Assembly (NCBI RefSeq): GCF_900105785.1
Contig: NZ_LT629799.1
Span: 4,030,001-4,094,000, forward strand
DNA: 64,000 nucleotides
Source of the DNA: Microlunatus sagamiharensis
Lineage (GTDB): Bacteria > Actinomycetota > Actinomycetes > Propionibacteriales > Propionibacteriaceae
Reading direction: 5' to 3'
Made by a program: the position numbers and the translations under genes. Of the stretch, positions 34,289-42,789 are shown piece after piece (within the stretch, counting starts at the first letter, position 1; each line of letters starts with the position of its first letter). The notes below the pieces were generated by a model. That model saw nothing but the letters and a program-made list of their open reading frames with translations. It was not told where the DNA came from and did no database searches.

Positions 34289-34885
34289 TCAGTCCTCCTG
34301 CTGCTTGTTGGCGGCGCTCGCGCGCCGGTTGAGCCGGATCGCCCCGGCGATGACGATCACGCCGGCCACGATCCACGCCCACGACGGGATGAGCGGGTCG
34401 CGCCGGGCGGCGTCGGCCGGGGCCGGCGTCGCCGCCGGGGTGCTGGCCGGTGCGCCGGACGGGGTCGCGCCCGCCGAGGCGCCGGTCGCGGCGCCCTCCG
34501 CGGTGAAGGCGAAGCGCCCGGAGACCGGGTGCCCGTCGTCGGAGGTGACCCGCCACTCCACGGAGTAACGACCGGCGGGGGCCTGGGGTTGCACGGTCTG
34601 GACGACGTCGTCGCCCTGGATCCGCGCGTCGCCGGAGGAGACGGAGCCGTCGGGGCCGGTGACGACCACCTGGAGGCCGAGGTCGACGGGCGGCTCCTCG
34701 AAGGTCAGGACGACCTCGGCGGGCGGCTGCGCGAGGGTGGCGCCGTCGGCCGGGTTGCTGGACCGGAGCTCGTCGTGGGCGTACGCGGGCGCCGTCAGCC
34801 CGAGGGCGAGGACGAGGCCCGCCCCGAGCGCGGCGAGCAGGCGGCGTCCGGGCGGGGCGGTGCTGGACAGGGTGGAGCGGGGCAT
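34289..34885 (-). CDS. CopC-domain copper-binding protein
   Basis: A 198-aa exported protein: signal peptide ending AYA, mature N-terminus HDELRSSNPADGATL (the His is the expected copper ligand), a CopC beta-sandwich with the second ligand region SDDGHPVSGRFAF, an Ala/Pro linker, and a C-terminal TM helix (about 163-182). It delivers or holds Cu(II) outside the membrane. ATG 34885 is chosen because it gives the signal peptide. It follows the membrane gene by 98 nt. Confidence 0.92.
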   Translation of the reverse strand: MPRSTLSSTAPPGRRLLAALGAGLVLALGLTAPAYAHDELRSSNPADGATLAQPPAEVVLTFEEPPVDLGLQVVVTGPDGSVSSGDARIQGDDVVQTVQPQAPAGRYSVEWRVTSDDGHPVSGRFAFTAEGAATGASAGATPSGAPASTPAATPAPADAARRDPLIPSWAWIVAGVIVIAGAIRLNRRASAANKQQED

Positions 34886-34983
34886 GGAGGGGTCCTTCGA
34901 GACGTGGCAGTCGGGTGACGCCGGCAGCGGGCTGCGGGCGGAGGCCGGTCCCCGCGGGGACGGCCTGGCTTTGGCTGGGCCGG

Positions 34984-35562
34984 TCAGGCGAAGGAGAGCG
35001 GGGGGCCGCGTGGCGTCTGCGGCCGGGGCGCGCGTCGCAGCAGCGCGCGGACGAGGGCGGTCGTAGCCGGACGCGGCCGGCGACGGCTGGGGCGGGCGAG
35101 GGGACCGGTGTACGCGGCCCGGACGGCCCGGACGGCCCAGGCCCAGCACCAGGCCTCGCCGCGGGACAGGAGCCAGGCCGTGCCGAGCGTGGCGACGACG
35201 TGCCCGACGAACATCGGCCAGGCGTAGCCCATCGGGCCCATGCCGTGCGTGGGCATGCAGGTCAGCGTCGTCATGGCGTGGTGCGCCGCCTGCACGGGGC
35301 TGCACCCGCCGGCGGCGGCCGCGGCCCCGTCGAAGAGCACGTGCAGGGCGACCTGCTGCGGGACCAGGGCGGCCAGCAGCACGGGCAGGCGTACGCGCCG
35401 TCGGGTCAGCACCAGCGAGACGAGGCCGAGGACGAAGGCGGCGACGCCCAGCACGCCCGGACCCGGCAGCGAACCACCACCCGACAGGTGCGCGGCCGTG
35501 GCCAGCAGCAGCGAACCGCCGCCGAGCAGCCCGACCCGCAGCGCGCGGGCCCGGCCGCTCAC
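34984..35562 (-). CDS. Hypothetical membrane protein with Met/His-rich loop, in copper operon
   Basis: A 192-aa protein I do not recognise, with four or five hydrophobic segments. Between two helices lies GGCSPVQAAHHAMTTLTCMPTHGMGPMGY, with two Cys, three His and several Met, a plausible copper site. The C-terminus is very basic. GTG 35562 overlaps the CopD-CtaG stop as GTGA, so it is translationally coupled to that gene and co-transcribed with CopC. A part in copper handling for cytochrome oxidase is inferred. Confidence 0.7.
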   Translation of the reverse strand: MSGRARALRVGLLGGGSLLLATAAHLSGGGSLPGPGVLGVAAFVLGLVSLVLTRRRVRLPVLLAALVPQQVALHVLFDGAAAAAGGCSPVQAAHHAMTTLTCMPTHGMGPMGYAWPMFVGHVVATLGTAWLLSRGEAWCWAWAVRAVRAAYTGPLARPSRRRPRPATTALVRALLRRAPRPQTPRGPPLSFA

Positions 35563-37607
35563 TGCTCGGGCTTCCGCTGCGGCGTCCCCGCCTGGCCGGA
35601 CATCGCCGAGAGCCGGGCGTTGTACGCCTTGAGCTCGGCGTCGTCGTCGCGGTCGGCCTGACGGTCGAGGCGCTTGCTGGTCTGCCGGTCGCTGCGCAGC
35701 CAGCCGGCGAGCAGGGCGACGCCCAGCGCGAGGGACGGCAGGTCGCCGGCGCCCCACGCGATCGCGCCGCCGCGCTGCTGGTCGGCGAGGAGGGCGGTGG
35801 TGTCGGTGCGGCCGAGCGCGGCCCACCACTCGGGCGCCAGCAGCGCCGAGCCCGACATCAGCGCGATGCCGAAGAAGGCGTGGAAGGCGAGCGTGACGAG
35901 CAGGATCAGCAGCCGGAAGGGGTACGGCGGGCGCTTGGGCCCGGGGTCGATCCCGACGAGCGCCCAGATGAAGAGGTAGCCGGTGAGCAGGAAGTGCGCC
36001 GTCATGAGCACGTGGCCGGTGTGCGTCGCCAGGGCCAGGCCGAAGAGCGGGGTGTAGTAGAAGACCGTGAGCCCGCCGGTGAAGAGCACGGCGGCGACGA
36101 CCGGGTTGCCGAGGAAGGTCAGGACCTTGGCGTGCACGAGGCGCAGCAGCACCTCCCGCGGGCCGAAGCTGCGGTCGCGGCGTGCGTCCAGCGCCCGCAG
36201 CGCCAGCGTGACCGGCGCGCCGAAGACGAGCAGGAACGGCACGAGCACCATCAGGGCCATGTGCTGCACCATGTGCAGGCTGAAGCCGAGCCGGCCGTAG
36301 ACGCCCGGGCCGCCGCTGGTCACGTAGACCAGCGCGACGCAGCCCAGCGTCCAGAAGAGGGTCCGCTGCACGGGCCAGCGGTCGCCGCGTCGCATCAGCT
36401 TGACCGCGCCGGCCGCGTACAGCCCGACCATGAGCAGCGCGACGACGAGCCAGAGCAGCTCGGGGTAGAAGGCCGTGAGGTAGCGCCCGACGGTGAACGG
36501 CGGGGGCTCGGGGTAGCCGAGCAGCGAGGCGACGCGGTCCGTGCCGGACGCCTCGGCGGTCTCGGGGACGGGCGGCGCCGAGCGGGACAGCGCGACGGCC
36601 AGGCCGACGGTCGCACCCATGACGACGAGCTCCACCGCGGCGATCCGGGCGAAGGCCGACCGGTCGGTGCCCAGCCGGGGGATGGCCCGGCGGCGGTGCA
36701 GGTAGCCGGCGACGCCCAGGAGCCCGAGCGCGACGACCTTGGCGACGACGAGCAGCCCGTACGGCGTGGCCAGGTTGGCGACCGAGCCCACGCGCAGGGC
36801 GGCGTTCACGACGCCGGACACGGCGACGAGCACGAAGCAGGCGCCAGCGAGCATCGAGTAGCGCCGGACCACGGCCTCCTGCTGGTCGCCGAGCCGGCGG
36901 CCGACGAGCACGAGGGCGACGAGCCCGCCGACCCAGAGCACGGCCCCGACCAGGTGGATGGCGAGGCTGTCGACCGCGTTCATGTGGTCGTCGGAGCCGG
37001 CGGCGTGGCCGACGAGGGAGAGCGGGAGGACGGCGAGCAGCGAGAACGCGGCCGCCCAGGCGACGGCGACCACCCGCGTGGCGAGGGTGCAGAGCACGGC
37101 GACGAGCAGGACCAGCAGCAGGCTGACCAGCAGCGCGCGGCCCAGCTCGAGCTGGGCGGTGAAGGAGAAGAGGACGACGCTGAAGCCCGAGGCCGTGGGG
37201 GAGAAGCCCGCGACGTCGGCGGCGGTCAGGACCAGCACGACGAGCCCGGCGCCGGCCCAGACGAGCGAGGCCACCGTGGCCGCGCGGACCATGGTCCGGC
37301 GCGGGCCGGCGAGGCTGTCCACCGACTTGCCGGCGGCGGGAGCGACGAAGAAGGCGGCGAGCACGAGCAGCCCCACCGTGGCTGACGCTGCGAGGTCGTG
37401 GACCGCGCGGGCGGCCGGGAGGCCGTAGCGGGTGAGCGCGCCCGGGTCGAGCAGCCCGCCACCGGGCGCGGCGAGCGAGCCGGTCACCCCGAGCAGCACC
37501 AGGCTGACGACGACCGCGACGGCGCCCGCCGTCACCACCACCAGGCGCCCGGACGTCGGACGGTCCTGCTCGCGGCGCTCGACGCGTGCCGCCGTGGTCG
37601 TGGCCAT
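35559..37607 (-). CDS. CopD-CtaG fusion: copper import plus cytochrome c oxidase assembly membrane protein
   Basis: A 682-aa polytopic protein. The N-terminal half (to about 350) is CopD-like (FSFTAQLELGRALL, AIHLVGAVLWVGGL); the C-terminal half is the CtaG/caa3 assembly domain (FSLHMVQHMALMVLVPFLLVFGAPVTLALRAL ... HTGHVLMTAHFLLTGYLFIWALVGIDP), with the conserved metal-binding His residues. The fusion is common in actinobacteria. It should bring copper to the periplasmic side of Cu-A/Cu-B assembly. First gene of the five-gene operon; ATG 37607. Confidence 0.92.
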   Translation of the reverse strand: MATTTAARVERREQDRPTSGRLVVVTAGAVAVVVSLVLLGVTGSLAAPGGGLLDPGALTRYGLPAARAVHDLAASATVGLLVLAAFFVAPAAGKSVDSLAGPRRTMVRAATVASLVWAGAGLVVLVLTAADVAGFSPTASGFSVVLFSFTAQLELGRALLVSLLLVLLVAVLCTLATRVVAVAWAAAFSLLAVLPLSLVGHAAGSDDHMNAVDSLAIHLVGAVLWVGGLVALVLVGRRLGDQQEAVVRRYSMLAGACFVLVAVSGVVNAALRVGSVANLATPYGLLVVAKVVALGLLGVAGYLHRRRAIPRLGTDRSAFARIAAVELVVMGATVGLAVALSRSAPPVPETAEASGTDRVASLLGYPEPPPFTVGRYLTAFYPELLWLVVALLMVGLYAAGAVKLMRRGDRWPVQRTLFWTLGCVALVYVTSGGPGVYGRLGFSLHMVQHMALMVLVPFLLVFGAPVTLALRALDARRDRSFGPREVLLRLVHAKVLTFLGNPVVAAVLFTGGLTVFYYTPLFGLALATHTGHVLMTAHFLLTGYLFIWALVGIDPGPKRPPYPFRLLILLVTLAFHAFFGIALMSGSALLAPEWWAALGRTDTTALLADQQRGGAIAWGAGDLPSLALGVALLAGWLRSDRQTSKRLDRQADRDDDAELKAYNARLSAMSGQAGTPQRKPEQ

Positions 37608-37757
37608 CAGCGCGGACCCGTCAGGGCGCGTCGGCGCGTACGCCGCTGCCCCAGCCGTCCGTCCGCGCCCACCAGGCCAGTGTAGGAACCTCCACCGCCC
37701 GGGCACCGCGCTGCGGACGAGCGTTGCGCCACGTCCGCTCATCGCTAGGGTCGGGCC

Positions 37758-38255
37758 GTGGCCGAGCACCGCTACGAGACCCGGCTGAGCTGGGCCGACC
37801 CGGCCGGCACGGTCGACGTGCGCTCGTACACCCGCGAGCACGAGGTCGTCGCGCCCGGGCGCGCGGTGCTGGTGGGGACGGCGGACAAGCCGTTCCGCGG
37901 CGACCCCGCCCTGTGGAACCCCGAGCTGCTGCTGCTCGCCGCGCTCTCGGGCTGCCACCTGCTCTCCTACCTCTCCTTCTGCGCGCGGGCGGGCGTCGTG
38001 GTGACGTCGTACGCCGACGCCGCGAGCGGCGCGATGCGCCAGGAGGGGATGGGCGGCCGCTTCACCGAGGTCGTCCTGCGCCCCGAGGTCGTCGTCGCCG
38101 ACGCCTCGATGCTCCAGCAGGCCGAGGCGCTCCACGCCCCGGCCCACGACGCGTGCTTCATCGCGTCATCGGTGAACTTCCCCGTCCGGCACGCAGCGAC
38201 GGTCCTCGTCGCCGGTGCTGGCCGCGACGCAGGTGGCAGAGAGGTCGGCAGATGA
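37758..38255 (+). CDS. OsmC-family protein
   Basis: A 165-aa protein of the OsmC/Ohr fold. The peroxidatic-type Cys lies in LSGCHLLSYLSFCARAGV; the second conserved Cys is in APAHDACFIASSVN. These are thiol peroxidases for organic hydroperoxides. GTG 37758 follows TAGGGT by 6 nt, with TTGCGC 16 bp further up, so a leaderless promoter is likely. It overlaps the next gene by ATGA. Confidence 0.9.
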   Translation: MAEHRYETRLSWADPAGTVDVRSYTREHEVVAPGRAVLVGTADKPFRGDPALWNPELLLLAALSGCHLLSYLSFCARAGVVVTSYADAASGAMRQEGMGGRFTEVVLRPEVVVADASMLQQAEALHAPAHDACFIASSVNFPVRHAATVLVAGAGRDAGGREVGR

Positions 38256-38878
38256 GCAGCTGGGACGACGCGGCACCGGTGCTGGAGGCCTTCGAGGCCG
38301 CCGCGGGCGCCTTCACGGGCCTGGTCGGCCGGATCGACGGCGGGTGGGACCGGCCGGGGCTCGGTCGCTGGGACCTGCGGGCGCTCGTCGGGCACACGGC
38401 CCGCGCGCTCGTCACGGTCACCACCTACCTCGACCGGCCCGCCGAGCGGGAGGACCTGACCTCGGCGGCGGCGTACGTCGGGCTGACCGGCACGGCCGAC
38501 GTCGACGCCGACGCCGTGAACGCCCGTGGGGTCGCCGCGGGCGCCGAGCTGGGCGACGACCCGTACGCCTGGGTGACCGAGGCGGCCGAGCGTGCGGTCG
38601 CCCGCGTCCGCGCCGCGGACCCCGAGCAGCTGCTGCAGACGATCGGCGGCGGGATGCGGCTGCGCACCTACCTGCCGACGCGGACCTTCGAGCTCGTGGT
38701 GCACGGCCTCGACGTCGCCACGGCGACGAGCCTCGACCTGGAGGCACCGCCGGCCGCCCTCCGTGAGGCCGCCGGCCTGGCCACCGAGGTCGTCCTGCAG
38801 CGCGGGCGCGGCAGCGACCTCCTGCTCACCCTCACCGGCCGGGCCGACTGGCCGGCCGACCTCGTCGTGGTTCGGTAG
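38252..38878 (+). CDS. Maleylpyruvate isomerase-like (mycothiol-dependent DinB-fold) protein
   Basis: A 208-aa protein of the MDMPI N-terminal family: helical bundle with WDLRALVGHTARAL (metal His near residue 44) and the paired TFELVVHGLDVA near the C-terminus. Members are mycothiol-dependent isomerases or S-transferases. Coupling to OsmC through ATGA suggests a shared thiol or detoxification role (inference). Confidence 0.85.
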   Translation: MSSWDDAAPVLEAFEAAAGAFTGLVGRIDGGWDRPGLGRWDLRALVGHTARALVTVTTYLDRPAEREDLTSAAAYVGLTGTADVDADAVNARGVAAGAELGDDPYAWVTEAAERAVARVRAADPEQLLQTIGGGMRLRTYLPTRTFELVVHGLDVATATSLDLEAPPAALREAAGLATEVVLQRGRGSDLLLTLTGRADWPADLVVVR

Positions 38879-38914
38879 CCCGATCCCCAAGGGCTGCGCG
38901 GTTCCCGGACACGA

Positions 38915-39000
38915 TCCCTGAGCCGGTCAGAACCCAGCCACGATCCCTGAGCCTGTCGAAGGGCTGCGTACGGGCGAAGGTGGCCCTCCGACAAGTTCAG
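38915..39000. repeat. REP-like elements (three partial copies)
   Basis: TCCCTGAGCCGGTCAGAA at 38915, a full TCCCTGAGCCTGTCGAAGGG at 38944-38963, and an opposite-strand copy (CCCTCCGACAAGTTCAG) at 38984-39000. They lie between two convergent genes. Confidence 0.7.
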
Positions 39001-39031
39001 TGGTCGTGTTCGCGGGAGCCGGTGCCGAGGG

Positions 39032-40462
39032 TCAGGAACCCTCCTCGACCTCGCGCTCCAGCTCGTCGACCTTGGCGACGTACTCCTTCGGCTTCGCCTT
39101 GCGCTCCAGGCCCGCGGCGTTCATGTAGCGGACCTTGCCGAACACCGGCCGCTCGGTCCAGCCGCGGTCGTGCTGGCCGTAGACCCAGGCGACGTTGGAG
39201 AAGGAGTTCGCGTCGCGGCCGTCGATGAAGTACTTGTTGTTGAGGTAGAGCGTCGTGGCGTGCGCGTGCTGGGGCGTGCTCGACCACTCGAGGATCTTCT
39301 TGCCCCAGTACATGCGCATGTAGTTGTGCATGTAGCCGGTGGCCTTCATCTCCCGCATCGCCGCGTTCCAGTACTCGTCGTGGGTCTCGGCGTCCTCGAG
39401 CTGCGCGCGGGTATAGACGTGCTCGCGCTCGTCGTCCTCGTGCTCGGACAGGGTCTTGCGCGCGAAGTCCGGGATCGCCGTGTACTTGTCGTAGCGCGGC
39501 TGGTGGTAGACGAAGTTCATCGGCAGCTCGCGCCTGATGATCAGCTCCTCCAGGAAGTCGTCGCGGTTCTCGCTCTCGGGCATCTTCTGCGCCTCGAGGG
39601 CGATGTAGACCGGCGACAGCTGGCCGAAGTGCAGGTACTTGCTCATGTGCGAGACGTCGTCGGTCTGCGGCTGGTTGCGGTGCTCGGCGTAGACGTCGAG
39701 GTGGTCGGAGAGGAAGTCGCGGAGCACCTTCTTGCCCGCGGTCGTCCCGCCGGTGAAGAGCCGGACGACCGGCACCTCGTCGTCGAGCCCGAGGGCGTCG
39801 AGCAGGGCGTCGACGTCGGAGAGGTCCTCGCCCTTCACCTTGGTCGCCGTCGTGTCCTTCAGCGTCGCCTTCGGCAGCGGCGCCAGGAAGCGCTCGAGGT
39901 GCTTGGTGATCTTGGGGCGGATCGTCCGGGCCGCGGTCTCGACCTTGTCCGAGACGAGCTCGACCGGCACGACGACGTCGCTCTCGACCTGGACGACCGA
40001 CCGGCCGGCCTCCTTCGCGACCTTGTCGCGCCACTCCCGCTGCGGGCGCAGGTAGCCGCGGTCGCAGACGACCAGGCTGGCCTCCTTCGCCAGCCGCAGG
40101 GCCACCTCCGCGGGGTTGCCGCGCTGGAGCACGAAGGGGATGTCCCGCTTGGCGAGCGCCTCCGCGACGTCGGCCAGGCCCTGCAGCATGAAGTGGTAGT
40201 GCCGCCGGTTGGCCTCGGGGTAGTCGTCCATGAGCCCGAACGCCACGAGCAGCGGCTGCCCGTCGTCGTTCGCGCGCCGGACCGCGTACTCGAGGGCGTG
40301 GTTCAGCTCGGTGCGCTGCGCCTGCTGCATCCAGTAGAGGACGTACGCGCCGTCCTCGGCGACCTCGTCGTCGTTGAGGAGCTGCACCCGTTCGGCCTGG
40401 ATGCCGGGGTAGACGTCGTCGGGGGCGCTGCCGGTCGAGGCCGGGCTCTTCTTCGGGCTCAC
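39032..40462 (-). CDS. Class II CPD deoxyribodipyrimidine photolyase
   Basis: Light-driven DNA repair enzyme of 476 aa. Class II features are clear: YVLYWMQQAQRTELNHALEYAV at the N-terminus, HMSKYLHFGQLSP, MHNYMRMYWGKKILEWS, YFIDGRDANSFSNVAWVYGQHDRGW and RPVFGKVRYMN at the FAD/CPD site. It uses FAD to split cyclobutane pyrimidine dimers. GTG 40462 follows AAGG. Class II enzymes are less common in bacteria than class I. Confidence 0.94.
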   Translation of the reverse strand: MSPKKSPASTGSAPDDVYPGIQAERVQLLNDDEVAEDGAYVLYWMQQAQRTELNHALEYAVRRANDDGQPLLVAFGLMDDYPEANRRHYHFMLQGLADVAEALAKRDIPFVLQRGNPAEVALRLAKEASLVVCDRGYLRPQREWRDKVAKEAGRSVVQVESDVVVPVELVSDKVETAARTIRPKITKHLERFLAPLPKATLKDTTATKVKGEDLSDVDALLDALGLDDEVPVVRLFTGGTTAGKKVLRDFLSDHLDVYAEHRNQPQTDDVSHMSKYLHFGQLSPVYIALEAQKMPESENRDDFLEELIIRRELPMNFVYHQPRYDKYTAIPDFARKTLSEHEDDEREHVYTRAQLEDAETHDEYWNAAMREMKATGYMHNYMRMYWGKKILEWSSTPQHAHATTLYLNNKYFIDGRDANSFSNVAWVYGQHDRGWTERPVFGKVRYMNAAGLERKAKPKEYVAKVDELEREVEEGS

Positions 40463-40495
40463 ACGACAACCTTCCCCTGGCGACCCCTCGACGGA

Positions 40496-40843
40496 TCACC
40501 CAGCCGGGCGGCCGAGGTCCCGCAGCTGGTCGAGCTGGCGCCAGTAGCGACCGATGGCCTCCCACCCCGCCGGGGTGAGCGAGGCGCTGGTCTGGGGCTT
40601 CTTGCCGACGAACTTCTTGGTGATCTCCACCAGCCCGCCCTGCTCGAGCTTGCCCAGGTGGCTCGACAGGTTGCCCTTGCTGAGGCCGAGCGTGCTCTGG
40701 AGGAAGAGGAACTCCGCGCTCCGCACCGACGACAGCACGGTGAGGATGCCGAGGCGGGCGGGCTCGTGGACGAGCCGGTCGACCTCGAAATCGGGTGGGA
40801 AGTCGGGTGCGGCCTCGCCCTGGTCGCGGGCCGCGTCAGTCAC
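40496..40843 (-). CDS. Winged-helix transcriptional regulator (ArsR/MarR-like, HTH_34)
   Basis: A 115-aa regulator: LVHEPARLGILTVLSS, then the recognition segment LQSTLGLSKGNLSSHLGKLEQGGLVEITKKFVGKKPQTSASLTPAG. No metal-binding Cys motif. Its start overlaps the stop of the upstream membrane gene by 8 nt, a regulator/membrane-protein pair frequently seen in actinobacteria. It probably autoregulates from the promoter at 41404-41432. Confidence 0.85.
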   Translation of the reverse strand: MTDAARDQGEAAPDFPPDFEVDRLVHEPARLGILTVLSSVRSAEFLFLQSTLGLSKGNLSSHLGKLEQGGLVEITKKFVGKKPQTSASLTPAGWEAIGRYWRQLDQLRDLGRPAG

Positions 40844-41396
40844 GCGGCACCGGCTTCATCGAGCCGACGAGCCGCGCGTGGTCGACGAGGCCGATGACGA
40901 CGAGCGCCACCCCGAGGGTGAACAGGCCGGGACGGGCACCCAGCGCGTCGAGGCCGACGAGCGGCGCGAGCGTGGTGACGGCGACGAGGGCGAGGGCGGC
41001 CCAGTGCGCCGGTCCGACGCCGACGTGGCGGTAGCCCCACCGGAAGCCGACGGCCAGGAACGCCGCCGCGAACAGGGGGAGCAGCAGCACCGGCAGCCCG
41101 AGGGTGCGGTCGATCGAGTACGCCGTCCCGCAGACGAGCACGGAGACGAGGGCGTAGGTGATGGTGAGGACCGCCGAGTGCCGGCTGACGGCCTTGCCGA
41201 AGCGCTTCTGGTAGTAGCCCACGCCGACGGCCACGCCGAGGGCGATGACGATGCTCGCCCACGTCGACGAGCCGAACGCCCACACCAGCAGACCGGCGCC
41301 GGTGGTCGCGGTGACCAGGCCCTGGAGGACCTCGTAGTCGGCGGCGACGGCCGCCGTCCTGCGCAGCTCTGCTGCCTTGTCCAACTGGTTTTTCAT
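40836..41396 (-). CDS. Hypothetical membrane protein paired with a winged-helix regulator
   Basis: A 186-aa protein with five or six hydrophobic helices after a short charged N-tail (KNQLDKAAELRRTAA). No catalytic motif recognised. ATG 41396 lies 7 nt after a -10 box with TTGACA upstream, so the mRNA is probably leaderless. Proteins encoded with such small regulators may be sensors or cargo of the regulator (inference). Confidence 0.7.
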   Translation of the reverse strand: MKNQLDKAAELRRTAAVAADYEVLQGLVTATTGAGLLVWAFGSSTWASIVIALGVAVGVGYYQKRFGKAVSRHSAVLTITYALVSVLVCGTAYSIDRTLGLPVLLLPLFAAAFLAVGFRWGYRHVGVGPAHWAALALVAVTTLAPLVGLDALGARPGLFTLGVALVVIGLVDHARLVGSMKPVPRD

Positions 41397-41403
41397 GCAG
41401 ACC

Positions 41404-41432
41404 AGTCTGGTGATGGAGGCGCTCGCTGTCAA
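41404..41432 (-). promoter_or_regulatory. Promoter with operator-like inverted repeat for the membrane/regulator pair
   Basis: On the minus strand TTGACA (41432-41427), 17 bp, CAGACT (41409-41404), then 7 nt to the ATG. CAGAC and GTCTG arms (CAGACTGGTCTG) form an inverted repeat across the -10, and AACCGGTT overlaps the -35; both are candidate sites for the winged-helix protein. Confidence 0.6.
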
Positions 41433-41460
41433 CCGGTTTGCGTCGCAGACCTCAGGTGGG

Positions 41461-41855
41461 CTGCGTTCAGCGGTGGTGGCCCTTCGACGAGCTCAGGGAT
41501 CGCGATCGGGACCTGTCGAAGCGTGCAGCCAGGTCACGCTGACCCAACCACGCTCCCTGAGCCTGTCGAAGGGCTGCGTTCAGCGGTGGTGGCCCTTCGA
41601 CGAGCTCAGGGATCGCGATCGGGCCTGTCAAAGCGTGCAGCAGGTCACGCTGGCCCAGCCACGCTCCCTGAGCCTGTCGAAGGGCTGCGGTCGGCGGTGG
41701 TGGCCGTTCGACGAGCTCAGGGATCGCGGTTGGGCCTGTCGAAGCGTGCAGCCAGGTCACGCTGACCCAGCCACGCTCCCTGAGCCTGTCGAAGGGCTGC
41801 GGTCGGCGGTGATGGCCCTTCGACGAGCTCAGGGATCGTGCCGGGGTCGGCCCAA
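41461..41855. repeat. Tandem array, about 3.5 copies of a ~112-bp unit built on REP-like elements
   Basis: Units begin with CTGCG(G/T)TC at 41461, 41574, 41685 and 41797 (spacing 113, 111, 112). Each unit holds the REP-like core in both orientations (CCCTTCGACGAGCTCAGGG and TCCCTGAGCCTGTCGAAGGG) plus a GGTCACGCTGACCCA segment. The 468-nt gap 41397-41864 otherwise holds only the promoter at 41404-41432. Confidence 0.9.
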
Positions 41856-41864
41856 GCGTGAGGG

Positions 41865-42212
41865 TCAGCGACGGGACGCGCAGGCCACGCAGGTCCGCGC
41901 TTCCGGTCGGGCCTCGAGGCGTGCGGGGGCGATCGGGCGGCCGCAGCGCTCGCAGGTGCCGTACGTGCCCTCGGCCAGCCGCTCGCGCGCGGCCTCGAGC
42001 TCGACGACCGTGCGCCGGACGGTCGCCAGCAGGGCGGTGTCGCGGACCTGGTCCATCGACGCCGTCGAGCCCTCCGGGTCGTGCTCGTCGTCGCTGAACA
42101 TGAGCAGCCGGGCGTCGCGCGTCTGCTCGATCGCGGCCCTGAGCGCCGCCTCCTGCGCCCGCGCGGCGAGGAGGCGCTCCTCGAGGAGACGGCGGGGACC
42201 GGGTGCTTTCAG
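41865..42212 (-). CDS. DksA/TraR-type C4 zinc-finger protein with unusual start
   Basis: About 115 aa: an N-terminal helical part (LLEERLLAARAQEAALRAAIEQ) and a C-terminal zinc finger with CERCGRP and TCVACASR (four Cys). This layout matches DksA/TraR-like RNA polymerase secondary-channel or related regulators. No ATG, GTG or TTG lies in frame before the coiled-coil; the first available codon is CTG at 42212, which overlaps the preceding stop as CTGA. An internal ATG at 42101 would remove the coiled-coil. The start is therefore uncertain. Confidence 0.7.
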   Translation of the reverse strand: MKAPGPRRLLEERLLAARAQEAALRAAIEQTRDARLLMFSDDEHDPEGSTASMDQVRDTALLATVRRTVVELEAARERLAEGTYGTCERCGRPIAPARLEARPEARTCVACASRR

Positions 42213-42637
42213 CGTCCGATGAGGCGGCGCAGGCCGCCGCGGACCGAGGGGGCGGGCTGGGGCGGCGGGGACGACGCCCCCGTCGTCGAGCCGGCCGACT
42301 GCACGGGCGAGGGGGTCGCCAGCTCGGCCGGCGTGTCGATCTTGCTGACCAGGCCCGGGACGTCGAGCAGCGAACCCTTCGCGTCGGCCTCGCGGGGGGC
42401 GATCTCGCCCTCGACGCTGTAGAGGGTCAGCGTCAGCACTGCGGTGCACCGCGTGCCGTAGCCGTGCTCCATGACCTCGCAGCCGTAGCACTTGACCTGA
42501 CCCTCGTGGACGACCAGGTCGGGGTTCGCGGCGGCGAGCCGCTCCTCCCGCTCGGTCGCCCGGCCGGCGAAGGCGCGCACGGCGTCCCCGTTCCAGCAGG
42601 CGACGCCGTCGCCACCACTCCGGATATCCACCCGCAT
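42209..42637 (-). CDS. Hypothetical cysteine-containing protein upstream of the DksA-like gene
   Basis: A 142-aa protein not recognised. The first 95 residues look folded (VDIRSGGDGVACWNGDAVRAF), with Cys in KCYGCEVMEHGYGTRC that may bind metal; the rest is Pro/Ser-rich and ends GGLRRLIGR. ATG 42637 follows AGAGGTG. Three TCGACGA-type repeats lie 10-40 nt upstream. Its stop overlaps the DksA-like frame by CTGA, suggesting coupled translation. Confidence 0.6.
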   Translation of the reverse strand: MRVDIRSGGDGVACWNGDAVRAFAGRATEREERLAAANPDLVVHEGQVKCYGCEVMEHGYGTRCTAVLTLTLYSVEGEIAPREADAKGSLLDVPGLVSKIDTPAELATPSPVQSAGSTTGASSPPPQPAPSVRGGLRRLIGR

Positions 42638-42789
42638 GGGCACCTCTTCGTCGAGTCTTCGTCGAATCGTCGAAATCGCCTGCACGGGTGCAACGACCCG
42701 CGAGGACCGATGGTGCCACCCCCGGTCCGGGCGCGTGGGCTCAGCCCCTGGTCGCGCACGCCCTCCGGGCTCGTCGGGCGGGGCCGCGC

